Shown piece after piece: positions 23,391 through 32,284 of a stretch of DNA of 64,000 nucleotides. A program made the translations under genes and the position numbers. Location: NCBI GenBank assembly GCA_963921795.1, contig OY997659.1, forward strand, positions 18,611,008 to 18,675,007. The letters run 5' to 3'. The notes under the pieces were generated by a model. It was not told the origin of the DNA and searched no databases. It saw only the letters and a program-made list of their open reading frames with translations. How positions within the stretch are numbered: position 1 is the stretch's first letter; each line of letters opens with the position of its first letter. This DNA comes from Nannobrachium achirus (Eukaryota > Chordata > Actinopteri > Myctophiformes > Myctophidae).

Positions 23391-23944
23391 CAGTACGTAA
23401 GTAAGATTCACAGTGGACGCCAAGGTGCATGCGAAGAGCAGGGCACGGTAGTCAAGCCTATTCAAAATTGGATTGGTCTTACCACCCGCATAGCGGTGCA
23501 GATTTGCAGCAATAGTTTCGGAGGCTGTTCTATTTCTTTGAGCGACACGCAGCCAAACTGACAATGTCAGATTTAAAAAATCCATCAGAACTCTATTCAA
23601 GTTCCGCTGTGAATAGGCTACAGTTTGCAGAGGAATTTCTCTTTGCAGCACTTCAGCATGCAGTGTGAAGCCAGCCACCCTAAGTCACACATACTAGGAA
23701 TGGGCAAACATACTGGTAGGACTGTGTGTCATTGTTTTCCGATCCTGCTTATCGATTTCCTGTTATGATTCCATAATGTTAAAACGAAGAGTTAAAATGT
23801 TGAGATAACAGCCCTGACCTTTGCAGGAAGCTGAGACAGAAAGATTGGGAGAGAGAGAAATATTGTTGCTGCGTCAAGCAAAAAGCTTGCATGTCCAAAT
23901 GGTTGCTTTTCAGGAAATGAAAAAAAGAACCAGGCGGGTTGCAT

Positions 23945-24098
23945 TTAACCCATTAAGACCTGAGGCAGATTCTACAAATGCCCGGGGACGGGATTTGAAC
24001 CAGCAACACGCTGTCAGGCTGCACAGAGCCTATATGTGGTATGCATCTGGACCGCTAGGCCAGCAGACGCCCCTGCTTTCGCGGTTTTAATGGGTTCA
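23945..24098. mobile_element. Short TTAA-flanked MITE
   Basis: Inverted ends AACCCATTAA (23947-23956) and TTAATGGGTT (24087-24096) enclose about 130 bp. TTAACCC ends suggest a piggyBac-like non-autonomous element, but the right TTAA is altered (TTCAA). The interior holds a tRNA-like sequence. Confidence 0.5.
23982..24070 (-). tRNA. tRNA-like sequence or tRNA-derived SINE head
   Basis: On the minus strand, TGGCCTAGCGG (24062-24052) fits the pol III box A consensus, and GGTTCAAATCC (24001-23991) fits box B. They are about 50 bases apart, as in tRNAs with a long variable arm. I could not form a convincing acceptor stem, so a tRNA pseudogene or SINE head is more likely than a working tRNA. Confidence 0.4.
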
Positions 24099-24099
24099 A

Positions 24100-25150
24100 G
24101 GCAGGAAACGCCGAAAGGGTGCCTCTTTTCTAGTTTTTAGAAGTGAGACTCCCCACTCCAATACCCCGTTGCGTGAAATTTGAATATCGGATAGGACATT
24201 TTTACAGATTGCAGCTTTAAGGCCACTCCACTGTGTACTATCATTAAAAGGCTGAAAAGCCCAAGTTGGGCTTTGACTTTCTTTGAGATTAGATCCCGTC
24301 TTTGTAATTGTTCAAGGAAACCATTATTTGTGTAATAATAACAACAAGTACTATTAGTTTTGCTCGTCACGGAGCAGAGCAATAACTCACCAGAGGTCCT
24401 GTGATGAATTCATGCAAGGGGCCACTTCGCCCGTCGCGTTGCCAAATCACAATTAACATCCGAACCACGGGAGGGGAGGAGTAGCCATGACTCAACACAG
24501 CACGAAACCAATATGTACCGTCTAAATGTGAAACCACCATTTTAATATGAATTGTCTCACATTACCTATTATCATAATCACCTGCCCTCCTACTGTGTCT
24601 TTGTCAAAGCGGTACAGCAGGGCAGCTCAACATTAAACGCCATTTATAATTCTACACCATTCTTGGTTCTATATTTAGCTTGTGTCCCGGAGCTCCGTTT
24701 TTTGGGGGGAATTTATGATGCCTCGCCTCAGTTCGTTGCTCAGTGCTTGATGAAAGTCATTTATCCGCGGTGGAGGCATGCAGTGCCAGGGAACTGAATG
24801 GTGGGAGAGAGGAGAGGAGATTCATCAGGGGAGAATGGGAGATGTTGTGAATAAAAAAGGGCCTGATTTTTCAGCGGATTGGAGCGCAGTCTTAGCCATT
24901 TAAGCCTGATAACTGCGAATATAGCAGCTCAAATATAGCAGCAATATTGTGGTAGCATAAGAGAGATTGAAAGAGTATGTAAGAGGGAAATATACCCTCA
25001 AGCAGCCTAACTAATTGCTGTGCATCATCAAATAATGATGTCTTATGGGCAGAACACTTCAAACATGCTTCTCTGTTACTTTTATCCTAAACAGCAGGGG
25101 TTCGATTAGGTCTCAGCCTAGCTGGACCTCACGTACGGACACTAACGCGC
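24100..25150. other. Gene-free stretch
   Basis: No recognisable gene, element or promoter was found. Confidence 0.4.
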
Positions 25151-25167
25151 GCGCATGCATTCTCACT

Positions 25168-25290
<123 letters not shown>

Positions 25291-25848
25291 TAAGTGGGTC
25301 TCTGAGACTCAAATTTGAAGGCAGTCAAGACATTGGTAAATAGTTAAAGGTAGGGTAGAGTAAGTGATTTCACTTAAAGGCCCGCTGTCACACCCCAAAA
25401 TTATAATAGTATGATACAGTAGGTCACGTGGTCTATCTGAAAACACTTTGAATAAAAATTTCCCATCGCCTGCAGGAGGAGGAGAAGCAGCGGGGGAAAA
25501 AAGGTGGCATTTAGAGCCCTGCTGCCCGGCGAGAGGCAACATCCCCTCTCGGTGAATACATCGTTTTCGCCATTTCAACAATTAAACATAAACAAGCATA
25601 TTCACATGAACAATGGTGAAGTAACAACCAGATTTGGGTGGAAATATATTTTTTATATGGACAGATTTATATATAAATACGTGTATTTAGCTTTAGTGCT
25701 AGCCCACTCAGGATGACATAAAAACAATATTAACTTGTTTTTTAAGATGATTTCTTAAGGCGACAGTACCGCCTTAGGTGACATAGCCCCTTTAAGCATC
25801 AGAACATAGACCCATTTTGTTATTACCGGTATTTGAATTAAAGAAATA

Positions 25849-25850
<2 letters not shown>

Positions 25851-25884
<34 letters not shown>

Positions 25885-25886
25885 AA
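25851..25886. repeat. (GAAA)n microsatellite
   Basis: About nine GAAA units. Confidence 0.95.
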
Positions 25887-26206
25887 TTCCTACCTTCAGC
25901 CATCTTCTTGATTTCATATTCTTCTTTGTAACCTTGTACAGTATACAGCCAGAGACAGATGGATTCACATCTCCTACAGGATGAACCAAAACACATTTCG
26001 ACTCTCATGTAACACATACACTCTCATGTAACACATATCCTGCAAAATGAACACATTAATTGCTATTTTTCTTCTCAGTTGTTCTAGCTCTAGGTGGCGC
26101 CAATTACCCTCTATGCAGGAACAACATTAACCAACTTGGCTCCGTTTTCAGAATGTTCCTTTAATGTTGTGACCACCACAAGTGACAACGTTAACGAACA
26201 ATCCGT

Positions 26207-26535
26207 CGCAGATGCATTGTGAGCTTGTAGATCAGCTATTTTCAAATGACGGAAATGTATATAGGGCTTGCCTTAAGTTAAGTGGTTATAATGTTTTGTA
26301 ATAATAATAACAATGTAGGCCTAATAGGCCTACAAAGTAACTACAAAGTAAATGTTGTGGAGTAAAAGTACAATATTTGTATCCGAGATGTAGGTATAGA
26401 AGTAAAAGTCTTGGAAATTGGAAATACTCCAGCAAAGTAAAAAAATATATAATAAAAAGTTTTAATGTAAACTGTAATGTATAGGCTACAGTGCTTAAGT
26501 AAAAGTAGGCCTACTTAGTTACTTTGCACCACTGT
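26207..26535. mobile_element. hAT-like MITE of the TACTTAAGTAAAAG type, partial
   Basis: The left part contains a half palindrome (right arm GAGCTTGTAGATCAGC) directly before AAATGTATATAGGGC. The right end reads TTAGTTACTTTGCACCACTG. Relatives are nested at 6.75-7.1 and 54.03-54.4 kb and lie at 49.5-49.87 and 56.06-56.3 kb. Confidence 0.55.
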
Positions 26536-27225
26536 CTATTGTTTTACCATATTTCTCAAAATAAAACGATAAAAGTGAAATGACTCACATAAGCAGCTAA
26601 CAGTAGCCAGCCTAGCTAGGTAGCTAACTCACCTGGAAAACATCCATCCAATCAAAAAGAAAACGCACAATCTTCAATTATGATAATTAACTCCTCTATC
26701 AACTGTCACACAGTGGTTCAGTTGTTCTAACTCCCTGACAACATGTATTAAACTTAGAAGCTTACATTAAAGGTTGTTTATTTTACTCTTCTACTACCAA
26801 ATGTAACAGAGCTTGTTGTCAAGCAGACCTGAATGGCGGGAGCAGGACTGTCTGCAAATATACCAGCATTCACGAAGTGTCTACTTTACAATAGCTATGA
26901 TAGGGGCCATCTGCCAACAATTAGAGTCTCTAGAAAAAAAGGGAAAAAGAATATGTGTGTGGTTAATGTTTTCTTTTCTTTTTACTTTCTTTTTTAAAGC
27001 TTTACCATGAAAGCCCTGGTGGTTCCTTGCACTATGCATATCACTAAAACCTTTCCTTTCCTTTTTCTTTCTTTTTTGACCACCAAAATCTTATTCTCAT
27101 GTGTGAGCTTATAGATCGACTATTTTTCACTAGTTTAAACTACTATGGGATGCTATATAGGGAGACAGCAAATTAATCTTTTGGTCACATGAAGGCTATA
27201 AAGTTTGGGAACCAATGATGTAGTG

Positions 27226-27921
27226 CATGGGTCTTCAACAGTGGGTCAGGGACCCCTGGGGGGTCCTCAGTGTTACAGGAGCTCCGCCAATCTTTGTGTG
27301 ATGGGGAACATTAGCTGAAAATAGCAGATCTAAACAAGCAACTTTTTGGAGAGTTGGTGTACATGGGGAAAAAGAGGTCAAGTTGACTAAATATAGAGGG
27401 TTTAAATGAGGCTAACTGACTAACTGAGTCTGTCTGACACATTGTGCAGTGTACGCGTTTTCTAAAATGTTGTGGAAAGATGTGAGACACCAAATTCTGA
27501 ACAGAACTGGTATCTTTTTTTAATGGCTAGTTGTTGTGTGACCGTGAGTATGTGGCTGACCACCATCTATGAAGATGACAATATGACAAAAGTAACAAAT
27601 CATTAAAACAATCATTCATTAGTGTTAAAGTTAAAGTGTTAAATAAAATGGCTTTATATTAAATATAAATACTTAATATATAAATACTACTCAATAAATG
27701 TGTTATCGAGTTTGTAGCGGGCCCTTGTTTCGAGCACCATCCCAAGTAGAAAGTGAATTCAACATATTAGAAAAGATGTATGTATGTGAAACAAGTGAAA
27801 TATATGAAAAAACTTTAACATGCAATACAATTCTCTACAATAGGTAGTGGGGGTCCCTGCTTCATCTCTCTCTCATCTAGCCTAGGGGTCCTTGAGCTGA
27901 AAAACGTTGAAGACCCCTTTG
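27226..27921. mobile_element. hAT-like element with internal insertion
   Basis: Ends GGGTCTTCAACAGTGGGTC and ACGTTGAAGACCCC match the compact sister at 48233-48522. The interior is some 400 bp longer, so something was inserted between about 27335 and 27830. A half palindrome lies at 27314-27332. Confidence 0.6.
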
Positions 27922-28112
27922 TGATGTCACAAAATCAAAGCCTCATCAAAGACAATCCTAAAACACCAGAGGTCCTGTTCACAGTGGGCTGTGCTGCAGG
28001 AGATAAACAGCGGCCAAATAAACACAGTGCCCTCTGCGCAGGGGCGTCACACCAAATTCTGGGCCCTGGGTACAAGGATTCACTGCGGGCCCCCCATGAA
28101 TGTTAACTATTG

Positions 28113-28185
28113 AAAAATAGCAGATATACAAGCTCACAGCGCGGCACCGAGTGCCGCGCTGCGAGCTTGTAGATCTGCTATTTTT
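28113..28185. repeat. Recurrent palindrome, near-perfect 73 bp
   Basis: The arms pair along almost the full length around GGCACCGAGTGCC. This is the best preserved long form and a good query sequence. Confidence 0.92.
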
Positions 28186-28347
28186 GAAAAATCGTGAAAA
28201 TTTGTGCCAAGAAACATATGCTTCCATGTCAGTGATGCTCAAACTTTTTCATGTGAAGGACCCCCCATCTCAAAAAATTTGAGTTACAAATGTTCACTTA
28301 AAAAAATACATATATTCAAAGATTTGCGCACATTTTCACGACTTTTC

Positions 28348-28420
28348 AAAAATAGCAGATCTACAAGCTTGCAGCGCTGCACTCGGTGCCGCGATGTGAG
28401 CTTGTATATCTGCTATTTTT
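28348..28420. repeat. Recurrent palindrome
   Basis: The left arm reads AAAATAGCAGATCTACAAG and the right arm CTTGTATATCTGCTATTTT. The centre is CACTCGGTGCCGC, which is the opposite centre orientation to the 28113 copy. Confidence 0.88.
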
Positions 28421-28623
28421 CAATAGATAAAGTTATTAGGGCCCCTCCACCTTGGGCCCCAGTAACTCAGTCCAACTTTCCTACCCCTTGTGACGCCCCT
28501 GCCTCTGCGCATACAGATGTGTCCATTCGTGTCCAGCTGTCCAACGCTGCTACCATGTGTCACATCTTCCAACGGCCTGGCTGGTACTCCGGTCCAGCTG
28601 GGATCAAAGACTACACTACCTGA

Positions 28624-28985
28624 GAGAGAGACACACACAGACAGACAGACAGACAGAGACCGAGTGTGCGTGCGTGCGTGTGTGATATTTAGGTCAAACT
28701 GAGTCAGTGTTCTTTTTGTGCATGTTGGCTCACTGGAATGATTCTACTACACTAAATAGACCAGAACATTAACTTGTATATTGGCGACACATGTCTTAAC
28801 CCAACTATTTTACTGTAGGTCAATATGGCTGCTGCAAAAACTGTTTACTACTCAAGAAACAGCAACTGCCACACAAAACACAGGTGTAACCAATGTGTGG
28901 CAGTCAGCACCATGGACAGCGTCCTGACGGTTGCTTTGTGTGCGTGCGTGCGTGTGTGCGTGCGTGCGTGTGTGTGTGTGAGAGT
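28624..28985. repeat. GACA and TGCG simple repeats
   Basis: Short (GACA)n near 28640 and (TGCG)n near 28670 and 28940. No gene was recognised between 28510 and 29340. Confidence 0.7.
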
Positions 28986-29349
28986 AGAACCACTTTCAAC
29001 CTGGTGTCGCTATTGGGCATGTCATTAGAGCCAAAACCTTCACTTTTTTAAAATGTATTTTTGTAGACAAAGCGACACCAGTGTACAACAAAGTATAAAA
29101 CTAGAAGCAGTGCTCTTCCGAGCATAGGTCTCCACCAGGTCAGGAAGGCTATTCTGGACTCCTGGTGGCGTTATAATAGGAAATAGGCCAATGTGAACAT
29201 TTTCAGAATATCAGAATATTATTCTTATAGTTGCCATGCTAAAAGTCATCGGCCTATCTATAAACTATACAAATGTGTGTGTGCGCATGCATGCGTGTGT
29301 GTGTGCGTATTCAGGCCGCTCATAGCTGGCCAAAATCACAAAATGTCAA

Positions 29350-29545
29350 AATAAATGTAACCATAGACCCCGCCCACTCTCAGAGTGGACTGTTTCTCTG
29401 GTCTGGAACTGAGTACATGAATCGGCATTTATTTTCGGCTGCTCCAATGAGCGTGGGGGTGGGTCTAACGAATATCCAATCCAATCCGCGCCGCAGCCCG
29501 TTTTTTCAAGCGACGTCATCGTTAGAAGACGAGGTGCTCACGTGG
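29350..29545. promoter_or_regulatory. Candidate promoter-like motif cluster
   Basis: A GC box CCCCGCCC (29368), two adjacent CCAAT words (29476 and 29481), a CRE-type GACGTCA (29512) and an E-box CACGTG (29539) fall within 180 bp of otherwise A/T-rich DNA. A dispersed repeat follows directly. No gene can be attached. Confidence 0.25.
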
Positions 29546-29569
29546 GTGCTCACGAGGAGACCTGTAGTG

Positions 29570-29741
29570 ATTGTTCTTTTTTGGAGCTGTGTGGAACACA
29601 AGCTCCCTATACGTGGCCGTGTGTGTAGGTATGTTTGTAGGTATGTTTGTGGGTGGGTGGGTCTGTATGTAGCCTGTATGTAGTACCCTGGGTGACCAGA
29701 GAGGTACTGTTGAGTCTAGCCTGCCCTAAGCATCAACTGCA

Positions 29742-29803
<62 letters not shown>

Positions 29804-29835
29804 CTCCACTTCGAACAGAGGTTCGATTTTTTTAA
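29570..29835. repeat. Composite dispersed repeat with (CA)n
   Basis: It shares GTGGCCGTGTGTGTAGG and GTGGGTGGGTGGGTCTG with 21.3 kb. It contains a CA run at 29744-29802 and ends near CTCCACTTCGAACAGAGG. Confidence 0.65.
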
Positions 29836-29840
29836 ATCAA

Positions 29841-31846
29841 AGCACCTCCCACCTAGCCTGACACTCAGCCTGAATTGACATTTCAGGGTGTGGCTAGCGA
29901 TTCAGGGTCTGGAACTAGGCTACCTCCCACACCCCTCCCTTCCAGAAATCGCCCCCACAATAGGGCACAGTTTCAGACTACTGCGTGAGCTGAGTCTGAG
30001 ATCAGGCTACCACCATATGGCACAGGAGAAAGCAATCAGATGCCCACGAACAATTTAAATCTCAATGTATTCCATATACATTGTGTATAATAGAGGTAAA
30101 AAGGGGAATTGCCAATAACAAAACAAAAACTGCCACTTCTAACAGACAGTAAACAGATCTTCCTTTCTCTATAGCTAGCCATCTCTTCCACAATCTTTAA
30201 ATGCTAGAGTCTGTAACTACGTCTTTTAAAAGTCACTAAACTACAGTAGGCTACTTGAGGCACGTCAAATTGTGACGGGTCGGGGCTCGGGGGCCTCTGG
30301 ATCTGCTGCCCCCGCAGGGTGCGGTGCTGGTGCATGACTGGATGCTGAAAAAAACATAATGAAACAGTGTGCAAACGGCACGTAGGGCCTATCGAAAGTT
30401 GCACCCTGCTGTAATTGCTCAGCACCGAGTGAAACATATTAGGCTACCTGAACAAAAAGAAGTGTTTGACACAAGCAGTGAAAGCCTTTATTTACTTCTA
30501 AGTTAAAAAGGCAAAAGGCTCATTAATGAGTTGCTATCTATGCAGAGCATAGAAAGGGAAAACACCTGCACTGCAGTGATGAAGTGCAGTGGAGTCCCAA
30601 ATGTACACAACTTTGGATGAGGAGAGTAATACAAAGAGAAAGAACTATGGTCAACGTGATATGGACCCAACCTCCTAAGTTCAGTCATGGCGAGGATATG
30701 TAGGCCTACAGTAGATGATGGCATCATTCAGGGTCCTCTCTATGTTCCCCAGGTTCTATGCTCCCCTCTCTATGTTCCCCACCTCACAGCATTAGTTTTA
30801 GTGAGGTTAGGGTCAGGGGTAGGTTAGGTGGTAAGAAAGTGGGGAACATAGAGACTATCTCAGTCAGGGTCAGGTTCACAACTACCTGTATTCGCATTTA
30901 TAGGAAACCAAACAAAGTCATATTCATTGATTAATGGCTGTGTAGAAGGCACTTCTTAAAGGATTTTCTAAACACAGATCATTTGCAATGGGAATAGACA
31001 GAAAAAACAAATACTTGTTTTGCATTAATCAAAAAAAACAATCATTGCACTAAGTTTATGCTTGGCAGCTCTGCTCGGTGCATTGCAATCCATATGCTGC
31101 TCAGCTGGGGTTCACTTCACAGTGAAAGTCCTTATTAACCACGGGAGCGGGACGAATAAACAATACGAAGATGCGTCGCAGAATATTTTGCATCAAACTA
31201 TTAATTTAGTGACGCCTCATATTCATATAGACTGATGCTTTTATTCGTGGTGAAACATTGATCAACATCTTTTGTTTAAAAATAATAATAATAGACTAAG
31301 TGGACTGAATACGTGAAACCGACTCGATCCGACTTTGTCTGACTGTTCTGATAATGTGGAAGGTGAATTTATGAATGTAATGTTTGTCCTCTCGTATATA
31401 TGTCTAGAATTGTTTAAGGTACACCTCTATTTGTTCTTGAAATAAGTGTGAATAAGTGAAAGCTCTCCCCGCTCGTTGTAACTGCCATGCTGCTGCTTTT
31501 TCTTTTTCATTTTGTTATTTGTTATTGTTTTGTTATATGTTTATGATGATCAAAATAAAAACAGAATTTCGGGTAATAATAATAATAATAATAATAGCAG
31601 ACTGTGTGGGTGTACTGATGACACAAACATGGTTTAAAAGTATGGAAATGGAAACCAGTGTTTAGGACGTTCATAACCACAAATGGAAATGAGGAACTGA
31701 GAAAAAAAGAAAGAAGGAACTGAAATCTCATGTGTAGATTGTGTAGACCATACATGAAAAAGTGCTTTCATCAGTATTTATGGGACACACACACACACAC
31801 CTGATGAACATCTGAACCTTTACAAGTACACTTTGAAGTTTCCGTG
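29841..31846. other. Gene-free stretch, may hold the P2Y receptor 3' UTR
   Basis: No coding sequence was found. Minus-strand AATAAA words at 31245-31240 and 30492-30487 are possible poly(A) signals for the receptor gene, but the sequence alone cannot choose between them. The phrase CTCTCTATGTTCCCC is repeated at 30736 and 30765. Confidence 0.35.
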
Positions 31847-32284
31847 TCACTGTGACATCTCTGGCTGGGTTGAAGACGTGCGTCCATGGGGACTTTTGGG
31901 GGGTGGGGCTTTGCTTCCGAGTGTGGCTATCCGAGTCAGTTGTCTCCGGAAGACCTTACACAGGAGTATGTAGATGAGCGGATCCAGACAAAGGTTTGTA
32001 GTCGACAGCCACAAGGTGGCCTCCTTGGCGATGTAGAGGCCATTCGCTGCTCTGCAGCCGTCTGCTGTGTTCTGGGTTTTTTGGGTCAGCGTGTAGGGAA
32101 CAAGGACAAAGTGGAAGGGGGCGAAGCAGAGGAAAAACACTGCTACCACCACAAAGACCTTTGCATTGGTTCTGCGACTGGTCGTCTCAGAGCTGCTCCT
32201 GGAGGCGTTGTATGACTTGTACACCGCCCTGCTGATGGAGGTGTAGCAGACAACCATCAGAGCCAGTGTGCCCCAGAACACCAC
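31847..32284 (-). CDS. P2Y-type receptor coding exon 3
   Basis: 145 residues and a stop, from VVFWGT through helices 5-7 to the tail ending EMSQ. The acceptor is TGTCCAG. Confidence 0.9.
   Translation of the reverse strand: MVFWGTLALMVVCYTSISRAVYKSYNASRSSSETTSRRTNAKVFVVVAVFFLCFAPFHFVLVPYTLTQKTQNTADGCRAANGLYIAKEATLWLSTTNLCLDPLIYILLCKVFRRQLTRIATLGSKAPPPKSPHGRTSSTQPEMSQ

Larger units (their letters stand above)
28039..28501. mobile_element. hAT-like element, TSD CCTCTGCG, carrying two palindromes
   Basis: Ends CAGGGGCGTCACA and TTGTGACGCCCCTG are flanked by a perfect CCTCTGCG at 28031-28038 and 28502-28509. A second MITE (start near 28230, GATGCTCAAACTTTTTC) is nested inside. Palindromes lie at 28113-28185 and 28348-28420. 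Confidence 0.92.

Noticed and set aside
28113-28185. Calling single palindromes microRNA genes
   Set aside because: Near-perfect stems, multi-copy occurrence and location in transposons do not fit a canonical conserved microRNA. Small-RNA data would be needed.
31886-32215. 109-codon plus-strand open frame
   Set aside because: Antisense of the last exon of the P2Y-type receptor.
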